From Micrococcales bacterium (GTDB taxonomy: Bacteria > Actinomycetota > Actinomycetes > Actinomycetales > Dermatophilaceae): a stretch of DNA of 11,858 nucleotides. The stretch's first letter is position 1; every line of letters starts with the position of its first letter. The stretch is taken from assembly GCA_003157445.1 (NCBI GenBank), contig PMJN01000035.1, positions 352 through 12,209 of the forward strand. The letters are read 5' to 3'. The translations under genes were made by a program, and so were the position numbers. Shown here in pieces: positions 1-6,116 of the stretch. Below the pieces are notes generated by a model. It was not told the DNA's origin. It saw nothing but the letters and a program-made list of their open reading frames with translations, and did no database searches.

Positions 1-1
1 G

Positions 2-736
2 CGAGGGGCTGCAACTCTCGAAGGCATTGGCATGTATGTCGTTGCCGCCATACTTGTGGCAGCGGTGGCGCGGGCGGCCGTCGGGTCCGGGCCCGTCATC
101 GGCGACCGGTTCCGCCAGGCCGTGTGCGAATTGACCAGCCTCGGTCAAGGATCGTGCGAGTCCTTGGTCGCGGATCACAAACCAACTGAGCCGTGCGTCG
201 TCTCGGCTGACGGCCACACCGGTGCGCTGGAGGGCAGCGTGGTCGTGGCCGTCGGGGGCAGTGAGAATCTCCTTGTCGAGAAGCTTGACAATGGCAAGTA
301 CGCCACTGCCGCGGAGAGCGCAGACAGCGGGCCGGGTAAGCACCAGTACTCCACCGAGACGGTGGCGGAGCTACCGATTCGCAGCGCCACTGACCAGGCG
401 GTTGCCCGGCGTTACCTGACTGCCGCCGGCCTGGGTCCGATGGCCGGCTTCAACGACCTCCCCGACGATGTCAAGAACTCTCTGCCGATCCCGAACCTGG
501 CGGACCCAAAGGAAGCCTCAGAGGCTTTCGTCAAGGCAACGGGCGAGCACGGCTTCGTTACGAAACAGACCTTCGACGACAGCAACTCCACCTCGTACGG
601 CGGCGTGTTCGACGCTGAGGAGATCGCCAAGTTCAGCGGTGGCATCAGTTTCGACAAGGTGGGCCGCAAGTCGACAGGTCCCAAGTACTGGGACGGCTCC
701 AAGATGGTCCCGAAAACGGGCTGTGGTGAGAAGTGA
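2..736 (+). CDS. Exported protein with Flp/TadE-pilin-like N-terminus (5' partial)
   Basis: The frame is open from base 2, so the gene probably starts outside the window; the ATG at 32 is internal to the hydrophobic segment and is unlikely to be the true start. The residues from base 2 read RGAATLEGIG followed by a hydrophobic stretch (MYVVAAILVAAVA). A Gly, then Glu at +5, then a hydrophobic helix is the prepilin-peptidase (class III signal) pattern of Flp/TadE-type pilins. The remaining ~210 residues are polar, with four cysteines, and show no catalytic motif I recognise. The stop codon overlaps the start of the next gene by 4 bases (GTGA), so the two are likely translated together. Known: many actinobacterial exported proteins share this N-terminal pattern. 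Inference: a surface or pilus-associated protein. Its function is unknown. Confidence 0.6.
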   Translation, partial: RGAATLEGIGMYVVAAILVAAVARAAVGSGPVIGDRFRQAVCELTSLGQGSCESLVADHKPTEPCVVSADGHTGALEGSVVVAVGGSENLLVEKLDNGKYATAAESADSGPGKHQYSTETVAELPIRSATDQAVARRYLTAAGLGPMAGFNDLPDDVKNSLPIPNLADPKEASEAFVKATGEHGFVTKQTFDDSNSTSYGGVFDAEEIAKFSGGISFDKVGRKSTGPKYWDGSKMVPKTGCGEK

Positions 737-1302
737 ACCAGCAGGGAGGCAAAGGCCCGGCGAGCGTGGCCATCGAACTGGCAGCGCGACCAGCCAGGAT
801 GTACGCACCTATCATGCTGGCTGCGTGCGTCTGTTCAGCGCTCGTGGCGGTGTGGTTTCTCGCCCACAGCTGGGCCGAGGTCGTCGTCATGGCCGAAGGG
901 CCCCCCGGGACTGCGATCACAATGCCTGCCGTCAACTCCGGCAATCTGGATGTCTTCGCGGTGCGGACCCCGGGCCAGCCCAAGACGGACGTTACCTGCA
1001 AGCTGACGACGACCGGCTCTGGCTGGGTGGGCATGAACCTCAGTACTGTGTCACCGAAGTCGAACGGCAGGGTCCTGGACCCGGTGGCAGAGGTCAATTC
1101 AGGCTGGCACAAAGGCGACACGCTCACCTGCACCGGTGACGGCGTCGAGACTCTGGTCCTCGGGCACAACGCCGGAATGACTTCGCTGCTAGAGGGCCTC
1201 CTCGCCGGGTTCCTCGCCCTCGGCTCGGGCGTCATCGCTCTCGTCGGCTTCGTTAGCCGGGGCCAAGGGCGCCGGGCCCAATGGCGGTCCCGGGCGGCCT
1301 GA
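733..1302 (+). CDS. Two-helix membrane protein, coupled to the pilin-like gene
   Basis: A 189-residue protein starting at GTG 733, overlapping the previous stop (GTGA). Predicted helices lie at about residues 25-45 and 155-174, with a ~110-residue loop between them and a basic C-terminal tail (RGQGRRAQWRSR). The positive tail puts the C-terminus in the cytoplasm, so with two helices the loop is expected outside the cell. Two cysteines in the loop (C89 and C133) could form a disulphide. I do not recognise a named family. The 4-base overlap suggests that it works with the exported protein upstream, perhaps as a membrane anchor, an assembly partner or an immunity-type protein; this is inference from context only. 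Confidence 0.6.
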   Translation: MNQQGGKGPASVAIELAARPARMYAPIMLAACVCSALVAVWFLAHSWAEVVVMAEGPPGTAITMPAVNSGNLDVFAVRTPGQPKTDVTCKLTTTGSGWVGMNLSTVSPKSNGRVLDPVAEVNSGWHKGDTLTCTGDGVETLVLGHNAGMTSLLEGLLAGFLALGSGVIALVGFVSRGQGRRAQWRSRAA

Positions 1303-1793
1303 CACCTCGCGCAGTAGGAGCGTGCCCGGCCCAGGCGAGCCTCGCAGCGCTCGCAACACACGACCAACGTCGTCTTTGTCCTGACAGTCGGCGCGACAAC
1401 GACCTGTGGCTGATTATCCCGTTTGGCAAGGGGCAGGACGGCAAGGCGGTGCTGATCTGCGCCAAGGACCGTCACGGCAACTACCCGCTGCGTCGCAGGG
1501 TCGCCGCGCTGGCCGTGACCAGCGGTGTGATTCACCTGAAGGACGAGACCGGCAGCGCCGCTGGCGACTTCCGACCAACGGGCCTCATGGAGAGGGTTAG
1601 CATCGTCCTGGAGGCAGCGACGGAGCCACCGTCGAAGACCGCCGTGGAGAAAACAGTCTCGGGTAAGGTCGTTCACGTCCGAGCCGCGCTCGACTCCCTT
1701 GTGACGGACGGGTACGTGAGGCGCGACAAGGGACCGAACCGAACCTTCTTACATTTGAGTGTGAAGCCGTACCGAGAAGCCGACGACGACTGA
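1281..1793 (+). pseudogene. C-terminal remnant of AAA-family ATPase/replication protein of an integrative element
   Basis: The frame is open from GTG/ATG-type starts near 1281, but only the part from about base 1395 (DNDLWLIIPFGKGQDGKAVL) looks like protein. The first ~38 codons read as junk and overlap the end of the previous gene. The segment 'CAKDRHGNYPL ... FRPTGLMERVS' and the following winged-helix-like tail (KTAVEKTVSGKVVHVRAALDSL ... DGYVRRDKG) resemble the C-termini of AAA-family ATPase/RepA-like proteins carried by actinobacterial integrative elements and plasmids. The Walker A/B ATPase core that should precede it is absent, so this is a 5'-truncated relic. The natural-looking end (KPYREADDD, TGA) lies 35 bp from the IS30 gene, which runs in the opposite direction. 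The family assignment is from memory of family features and is moderately secure. Confidence 0.55.
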
Positions 1794-2857
1794 GTGCGTC
1801 CCCACGTCCCTTCTGGGGAAGGGCGAATTCAGGCGGTCGTCGCAACGATGGATGTTTCGGGGTCAAACAGTAGACGCTGCATGGCTTTTGCGGGTGTGAG
1901 TCCGCCCAGTGTCTTGCGTGGTCGGGCGTTGAGCTCGGTCGCGACCTCAAGCAGCCTCTGAGGTGAGTGGACGTTCAGGTCGGTGCCCTTGGGGAAGTAT
2001 TGGCGCAGCAACCCGTTGGTGTTCTCGTTGGAGCCTCGCTGCCAGGGTGAGTGGGGGTCACAGAAGTAGATATCCATCTTCGTGGCCAAGGTGATCTCGG
2101 CGTGCTTTGCCAACTCAGATCCCTGGTCCCACGTCAACGACTTCCGCAGGTGCTCCGGAAGCGTCTTGATGGTCGCCAGCAGGCCGTCACGGACGGCGGT
2201 GGCGCTGTGGTCATCGGGCAGGTGGACCAGCATCACGTACCGGGTCTGCCGCTCCACGAGCGTCCCGATGGCTGAGCGGCAGTTCGACCCCAATATTAGG
2301 TCCCCTTCCCAGTGGCCAGGGACAGCGCGGTCGGCGACCTCGGGCGGTCGCTCGCTGATCAAGATCATGTTCGGGATCGGGCCCCGTTTCGTACTCGCGG
2401 ATCCTCTCGGGCGCCGGACCGCACGGCCGGTACGTAGGTGTCGATGCAGGTCAGCGCGTAGATGGCCGCGGCCTTGAACGTAAAGCGCCTGGTAGATCGT
2501 CTCGGGGCACACCCGCATCTCCTCCCGTTCGGGAAACGTCTCGGCGAGATCAAGACTGATCTGCTCCGGGCTCCACTTCACACACAGCTTCGATTGGACC
2601 ATGGTCGCCAGTTCGAGGTGGTCGAACTTGCTGGTCTTGGGCCGGCGACCCCGCAGCTCGGCCTGCTTCTGTGCCGCATACGGCGCGTACTTCAACGGCC
2701 GTCGCGGCGTCGCTGCGGAGCCGTTGCGCCGCAGCTCACGACTGACCGTCGCGGGCGAGCGGCCGATCCCGACAGCGATCGCCCGAACGCCGGCCCCGCC
2801 GAGGTACAGGTCGGCGCTGACGTCCATCGAGCGCGCCTTAAAGGGCATCGAAGGTCC
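1794..2857 (-). mobile_element. IS30-family insertion sequence fragment, 5' end lost
   Basis: The element is defined by its transposase gene. On the right, recognisable integrase sequence ends at bases 2858-2860 (codon for Q in GVWTPMVDQ) and IS30 sequence begins immediately, only ~10 bases before the first ATG. Intact IS30-family elements carry a terminal inverted repeat of roughly 20-30 bp and leader sequence before the transposase start, so this end appears lost. On the left, the ~35 bp between the transposase stop and the ATPase stop (1794-1828) must hold the other terminus if it survives. I could not match convincing inverted repeats between the two ends. Confidence 0.6.
1829..2848 (-). 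CDS. IS30-family transposase, N-terminally truncated
   Basis: DDE transposase. About 339 codons from the ATG at 2848 are clearly IS30: a helix-turn-helix (VRAIAVGIGRSPATVSRELRRN), WSPEQIS, PETIYQALYVQGRG, then the catalytic region with Asp in PGHWEGDLILG, Asp in SLTWDQGSELAKH and Glu in PWQRGSNENTNGLLRQYF, ending RPRKTLGGLTPAKAMQRLL. All three acidic positions are present. Compared with the 383-residue E. coli IS30 protein, about 60 N-terminal residues containing the first DNA-binding helix-turn-helix are missing, so activity is doubtful. The same frame continues upstream to 3247, but beyond 2858 it reads integrase sequence (ARDASGEPVKGVWTPMVDQ) and then out-of-frame noise, so the longer frame is a chimera and not the gene. 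Confidence 0.85.
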   Translation of the reverse strand: MPFKARSMDVSADLYLGGAGVRAIAVGIGRSPATVSRELRRNGSAATPRRPLKYAPYAAQKQAELRGRRPKTSKFDHLELATMVQSKLCVKWSPEQISLDLAETFPEREEMRVCPETIYQALYVQGRGHLRADLHRHLRTGRAVRRPRGSASTKRGPIPNMILISERPPEVADRAVPGHWEGDLILGSNCRSAIGTLVERQTRYVMLVHLPDDHSATAVRDGLLATIKTLPEHLRKSLTWDQGSELAKHAEITLATKMDIYFCDPHSPWQRGSNENTNGLLRQYFPKGTDLNVHSPQRLLEVATELNARPRKTLGGLTPAKAMQRLLFDPETSIVATTA

Positions 2858-3709
2858 TTGGTCCACCATCGGCGTCCACACGCCCTTGACAGGCTCTCCT
2901 GATGCGTCACGTGCGATCGCCTTGTCGCGTCCAGCATGGTCGGTTGCCTTCTGGGTGCTTGTTGATTGCGTCGTTGGTGCCAACCACGTTGCACGTCGCG
3001 CACTCGAACTGGTGCACGCGCCACCCAGTGAGCCGTGGCGAGCGCAGGACTTGTCGGACGTTCGTATGCCTCCATGCCTTGCCCCTTGTCGTCGCCACGC
3101 CAGCAGCGTTCCACCTCCGGGCGATTTCACGCGTCGACACGCCATCCATGATGTCCTGCACGGCCTTCCGCAACAGACGAGATTCCTTCGGGTGGAGCGT
3201 CTTCTTGTCCTCGCCCCAGCCGAATGGGCGGCTGCCTTGCCCAACATCGCCCTTCTGTGCTTTCTCCAAGAACTTGCGCTTCAGGCGCTCGCTGGCCTTC
3301 TCGGATGCGTTCGACGACACGGTGCCTTCATCCGGGCCATCATCCTTCCATCGGCTGTCGAGAGGTCGTCGTCGCCTGACGCAACCGTGAAGATCTCCAC
3401 GCCTGTCTGCTCGACCAACCTCACGAGGTCTTCCGGTTCCTCGTTGCGGCGCGTGATCCGGCTGTTGTCGTACGCCACGAGGACGTCGATCTCATCCGCC
3501 TTGGCAGCCGCCAGCATGGCTTTGTACTCCGGCCGCGCGTTCTTGCTGTAGACGGATGCGCTGATGTCATTGTCGGTATACACCGTGACGACCTGCAGGC
3601 CCCGCCGATCGGCGAGCGCGCGGCAGTCCGCTTCCTGCCGCGCGACGCCGAGCCCGTCCTGCTCTGTGTCGCGGCTGATCCGAAAGTAGATCGCGGCTCG
3701 CTTGCTCAT
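2858..3709 (-). pseudogene. Large serine integrase (site-specific recombinase), frameshifted and 3'-truncated
   Basis: The ATG at 3709 is preceded by a GAGGA ribosome site. The N-terminal resolvase domain is well preserved: AAIYFRISRDTEQDGLGVARQ (with nucleophile Ser12), YTDNDISA, RPEYKAML, VAYDNSRITRR, and TADGRMMARMK. At about 3325 one base is missing: restoring a G gives KGTVSSNASEKASERLKRKF in place of KAPCRRTHP, and the reading continues as the recombinase domain (QGSRPFGWGEDKK, STREIARRWNAAGV, WRHTNVRQVLRSPRLTGWRV). A second shift lies between about 2920 and 2945, after which ARDASGEPVKGVWTPMVDQ appears in another frame. Sequence then stops at the IS30 junction at 2858; the zinc-ribbon and coiled-coil region typical of the family is absent. 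As read, it cannot encode a working integrase. Confidence 0.8.
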
Positions 3710-3958
3710 TGGTAGTCCTCGCCCATGAGCAGCGAGACGGCGCGGGGGGCACGCTTCCGCGATGTCGCCGGACGTGACACTGAGGTCACCCTCCAAGTAC
3801 CAGCCGCCCGGCACTCTGGTCACGGTCAGCGTCTCGGTGCCGTCCGCGATCGTGACGCGGGCACGGGCGCCGACAGGCGCGGCTTCCAAGGCTGCCTCCA
3901 AGGTGGCTGGGTTGCTGGTATCGATGTGTACGTAAATGGCTCGGCTTTCTCTGCTCAG
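3706..3958 (-). pseudogene. Small gene coupled to the serine integrase, shifted in a G/C run
   Basis: The frame reads SRESRAIYVHIDTSNPATLE, then EAAPVGARARVTIADGTETL and PGGWYLEGDLSVTSGDIAEA from about 3955 leftward. A stop lies just upstream and no ATG is present, so the start may be CTG at 3958 or TTG at 3901. At the run of six G (3744-3749, C on the coding strand) removal of one base restores PRAVSLLMGEDYQ and a TGA that overlaps the integrase ATG as ATGA, a classic coupled arrangement. Without that correction the frame runs on into the integrase N-terminus. Function is unknown. A regulator or directionality-factor role for the integrase is only a suggestion from position. Confidence 0.45.
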
Positions 3959-4087
3959 GGAGCCTTACCGGGCTGGTACCTCTTGCTCCCGAACGGGGAC
4001 CACAGTTCACTGCCGCGCTGTTGAGTACGGGCCGTTTCGTCCTGAGCACGACAGCGGGATGTCTGGTTCGTCCAGAGCGGCTCGGTG

Positions 4088-4121
4088 AGCCAGGGTTTGA
4101 TCCCTATACTGTTCCCTGGCT
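4088..4121. promoter_or_regulatory. 8-bp perfect dyad upstream of the integrase operon (possible att or control site)
   Basis: AGCCAGGG (4088-4095) and CCCTGGCT (4114-4121) are perfect inverted repeats separated by 18 bases. The left arm can alternatively pair with CCCT at 4102-4105 (AGGG/CCCT around a TTTGAT loop), so two exclusive hairpins are possible. The site is ~130 bp from the start of the integrase-linked small gene. Imperfect dyads near integrase genes are typical of attachment sites for large serine integrases, but the inner bases are not symmetric. A transcription-control hairpin is equally possible. Confidence 0.3.
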
Positions 4122-4147
4122 TCATGTGAGCTTCGGAGGCGACTGAC

Positions 4148-4309
4148 GTGGGCCCGCATGACGGACGGGAGCGGGAAACCTCTCCGGCGGGGCTTACGGA
4201 CACTACCTCTGGCGGTAACGCCTTGACCTGCGACGTGCCCGTGGCCGGTTCACTGGTCTACGGGACACCCAGACGGGATCCCGATGGATCTCTGACGGCA
4301 CATTGCTGA
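4148..4309 (+). CDS. Candidate small ORF, 53 codons, unknown
   Basis: GTG at 4148 is preceded by a good ribosome site (GGAGG at about 4136-4140, eight bases away). The frame is open for 53 codons, starting MGPHDGRERETSPAGLTDTT and ending GTPRRDPDGSLTAHC, then TGA at 4307. It matches nothing I recognise. It lies between the integrative-element remains and the AzlD-like fragment, so it could be the broken start of a gene cut by the element. The ribosome site is the only positive evidence; a random open frame of this size is common in high-GC DNA. Confidence 0.25.
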   Translation: MGPHDGRERETSPAGLTDTTSGGNALTCDVPVAGSLVYGTPRRDPDGSLTAHC

Positions 4310-4526
4310 TTGGATATTCTCCCGCCTGATCGGCGACGGCCATCCGCCAGGCTCTGGGGGCCATTCTGGCGGCGTGGACCTGGGCAGAGCAGCCGGCGTG
4401 GTCCCGTTCGCCGCGGCGTTACCGGCGACCGTCGCCATCCACCTGTGGCAGCGCAATGCGCTGCTGAGTACCCTGTCCGGCACCATCGTGCACGTCGCCC
4501 TTGCCACAATCCTCACCGGAAGCTGA
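4296..4526 (+). pseudogene. Probable C-terminal fragment of AzlD-like branched-chain amino acid transport subunit
   Basis: In the frame ending at TGA 4524-4526 the residues VDLGRAAGVVPFAAALPATV and HLWQRNALLSTLSGTIVHVA form two hydrophobic segments. They resemble the C-terminal end of AzlD-family proteins, which end with a helix, an Arg-Asn/Ser-x-Leu-Leu-Ser turn and a final helix (known pattern: R(N/S)TLLSI-GT-VYV). The frame opens only at 4296 after a stop, and the ~60 N-terminal residues and the AzlC partner are absent, so it is a remnant. The next gene starts immediately downstream. The assignment rests on ~45 residues and is tentative. Confidence 0.35.
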
Positions 4527-4530
4527 CGCC

Positions 4531-5355
4531 TTGCCCCCCGAACCCGACGCTTACTTCAGCCGCACCGGACCGCACACCTTCCAGCCCACCAGTCACACCG
4601 GTGGCGCGTGGTCGCAGTCCGAGCAGCACATCAGTCCGCTCGGCGGCCTCATCGTGCACGAGATACAGGCGCACGCCGCCGCGAGGGAAGGGCAAGCCCA
4701 GCCGTCCGACTCGCTCGCCATCAGCCGCCTCAGCTTGGACATCCTCGGCGTCCTGCCCGTGGACGAGTTCGACATACACGTCCAGGTCATCCGCCCCGGG
4801 CGCACCATCGAGCTCCTCGAGGCGACCGTCACCGCCACCGGCAGGCCAGCCATCTGCGCCCGTGCCTGGCGGCTGGCAACCGCAGATACCAAACACGTTT
4901 CCGGCGGCGAAGGCGCGGCACTGTCGTCCCCACAGGCCGTCCAGCCATGGCCCCTGACATCCGTGTGGTCGGGTGGATACATCGCCTCGCTGGACGTCCG
5001 TCCTACGACCCAGCCCGAACCTGGTCGAGCGACCGCATGGGTGCGCACACCGCTGCAGCTGCTCGAGGACGAACCCAGCAGCGACCTTGCGCGCTTCGTC
5101 GCCCTTGTCGATACGGCAAACGGCATCGCCGTTCGCCGCTCACCACAGGAGTGGATGTTCCCCAACGTCGACCTCACCATCCACCTGCACCGCCAACCCG
5201 AAGGCGACTGGGTGGGCCTCGACACCACCGTCGTCTTCGGTCCAGCCGGACACGGTCTCACCAGTACCGTCCTGCACGATGGCCTCGGGCCCGTGGGCCG
5301 TGCAGAACAGAGCCTGACCATCCGTCCCTTGCCCCCGCAGTCGGTGCAGCGGTAG
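4531..5355 (+). CDS. Acyl-CoA thioesterase-like protein (double hotdog)
   Basis: Predicted thioesterase, hydrolysing acyl-CoA or a related thioester in the cytoplasm. About 274 residues match the TesB-like/thioesterase-family layout of two hotdog halves. Conserved landmarks run in order: HTGGAWSQSEQHISPLGGLI (N-terminal half), LSLDILGVLPVDEF, VQVIRPGRTIELLEATVT, then in the second half WSGGYIASLDVRP, ATAWVRTPLQLL, FVALVDTANGIAVRRSPQEW, FPNVDLTIHLHRQPEG and WVGLDTTVVFGPAGHGLTST. The TTG at 4531 is chosen because GGAAG precedes it by eight bases and homologues begin just before DAYFSR; TTG 4501 would overlap the AzlD-like fragment. The gene looks intact. The exact substrate cannot be read from sequence. 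Confidence 0.85.
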   Translation: MPPEPDAYFSRTGPHTFQPTSHTGGAWSQSEQHISPLGGLIVHEIQAHAAAREGQAQPSDSLAISRLSLDILGVLPVDEFDIHVQVIRPGRTIELLEATVTATGRPAICARAWRLATADTKHVSGGEGAALSSPQAVQPWPLTSVWSGGYIASLDVRPTTQPEPGRATAWVRTPLQLLEDEPSSDLARFVALVDTANGIAVRRSPQEWMFPNVDLTIHLHRQPEGDWVGLDTTVVFGPAGHGLTSTVLHDGLGPVGRAEQSLTIRPLPPQSVQR

Positions 5356-5530
5356 GCCCCTCGTGGTTTGCGGCCGAGCCACACCATGCGACTTCCAGCC
5401 AGCCCGATGCAAGCAGAGGGTGGGTGGTGCAGCGGAGGGACGGACGCGTGTGAACGTCCGCCCGCACCGCCGTGGGTGTGCGTTCATGAGCGGTGAGCCA
5501 TGGTCTATCGCGCTGGTCGAGAGCCCGAAT
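5356..5530. terminator. Intergenic region between convergent genes with two hairpins (possible terminators)
   Basis: This stretch separates a plus-strand gene from a minus-strand gene, where a shared terminator is expected. It holds CGGACG (5441-5446) and CGTCCG (5455-5460), a perfect 6-bp stem with an 8-base loop, followed by CGCAC (5463-5467) and GTGCG (5478-5482). No T-run follows, which is common for actinobacterial terminators. No coding frame here is convincing. Confidence 0.3.
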
Positions 5531-5995
5531 TCATGCGGATTCCGCGGTCCGCTTGATCGCGGCGAGGGTCACGGGGATGCCCTCGTGTGCAGCCCTGGTG
5601 CGAAGGGCGATCTGTGTCTGAGCATCTGCACCGAACTTCCCCTCGAACATGGCAATGCCTTCGGGCAGGAACTCCCACGACTCCGTGACTCTCGTCCCTT
5701 CGCTGAGGGCAGCGAAGACATACCCCCACCGCGCGTATGACCCCCCGACGATGAAGGCGAACTCCCGCCCCCTCGCTGCGACGACCACCTCGCAGCGGGT
5801 TTCCCAGGTCCTTTCGGGCAACACATTGCGTCCGGTGAACCAGTCACCCACACGGGCGGCGTTCCCCTCGTCCCACCAGCAGGCATTGCAGACCGGGCTC
5901 CACTCGCCGATGCGGGTCACGTCCGAGACCAAGTCGTAGAGGTCTTCTGCGCAGCGGTCGACGATGATCGACTCCGAGTGGCTCAGGTTGCTCAT
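5531..5995 (-). CDS. SRPBCC-family protein (polyketide cyclase/START-like)
   Basis: A 154-residue protein with the SRPBCC (Bet v 1-like) ligand-binding fold pattern. It opens with SESIIVDRCAEDLYDLVSDV, followed by TRIGEWSPVCNACWWDEG, then GDWFTGRNVLPERTWETRCE, a central strand region (FAFIVGGSYARWGYVFAALS) and a C-terminal helix (TQIALRTRAAHEGIPVTLAA). The V-x-x-W-SP...W motif near residues 28-40 is characteristic of actinobacterial members. Such proteins bind small hydrophobic ligands; a few act as cyclases, but most have unknown substrates. The start at ATG 5995 fits the family, although the ribosome site is weak. It faces the thioesterase gene and lies 121 bp from the YccF-family gene on the same strand. 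Confidence 0.85.
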   Translation of the reverse strand: MSNLSHSESIIVDRCAEDLYDLVSDVTRIGEWSPVCNACWWDEGNAARVGDWFTGRNVLPERTWETRCEVVVAARGREFAFIVGGSYARWGYVFAALSEGTRVTESWEFLPEGIAMFEGKFGADAQTQIALRTRAAHEGIPVTLAAIKRTAESA

Positions 5996-6035
5996 TAGCG
6001 CAGTCTCTCAGGTCGGGAACGGCCGGCAAGAGGAT

Positions 6036-6101
6036 GTCTCATGGCCACGCCGTGCCTCTGGAGAAACCCCCTGTTATCGAGGAGCCCGCGATGCATGAGA
6101 C
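6036..6101. repeat. Perfect 8-bp inverted repeat in the gap upstream of the SRPBCC gene
   Basis: GTCTCATG (6036-6043) and CATGAGAC (6094-6101) are perfect inverted copies 50 bases apart, in the 121-bp gap between two minus-strand genes. Beside them GGCCACG (6044-adjacent) and GGCCGTGG (6106 onward) are related but do not extend the same stem. It could be a control site for the SRPBCC gene or the end of a small decayed repeat. Confidence 0.3.
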
Positions 6102-6116
6102 TTTTGGCCGTGGTAA

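Larger units (their letters stand above)
1281..4121. mobile_element. Degenerate integrative element (ATPase remnant, IS30 fragment, broken serine integrase)
   Basis: Three mobile-element genes or fragments lie side by side: an ATPase C-terminus (+), an IS30-family transposase missing its N-terminus (-) and a serine integrase missing its C-terminus (-). Neither partial gene continues on the other side of the IS30 fragment, so the region is a deletion scar rather than a simple insertion. The right boundary is drawn at the dyad at 4088-4121 because integrase genes usually sit close to an attachment site; this boundary is a guess. No direct repeats marking the element ends were identified by eye. 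Confidence 0.45.

Noticed and set aside
645..1676. A 343-codon open frame on the minus strand across the first genes.
   Set aside because: It runs antisense to two plausible plus-strand genes, shows no domain or membrane pattern and is Arg/Pro-rich, typical of shadow frames in high-GC DNA.
1818..1830. Bases AAGGGCGAATTC next to the IS30 stop match a common cloning-vector junction.
   Set aside because: The bases on both sides continue as natural actinobacterial sequence (the IS30 coding end on one side), so this is probably a chance match. Vector screening of the assembly would settle it.
2858..3247. The 5' extension of the IS30 frame as part of a longer transposase.
   Set aside because: Only 22 or so codons next to the junction are meaningful (integrase sequence); the rest is out-of-frame integrase and no IS30 N-terminus is present.
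2601..3551. A 316-codon plus-strand open frame over the integrase and IS30 region.
   Set aside because: It is antisense to the clear recombinase and transposase sequences and carries no recognisable motif.
4089..4105. A T-loop-like GGGTTTGATCCC, suggesting a tRNA 3' end as an attachment site.
   Set aside because: No matching acceptor or anticodon arms are found around it, and the dyad explains the symmetry better.
4608..5453. A second long plus-strand frame (281 codons) within the thioesterase gene.
   Set aside because: It is Arg/His/Pro-rich shadow sequence; the overlapping frame has consistent thioesterase motifs.
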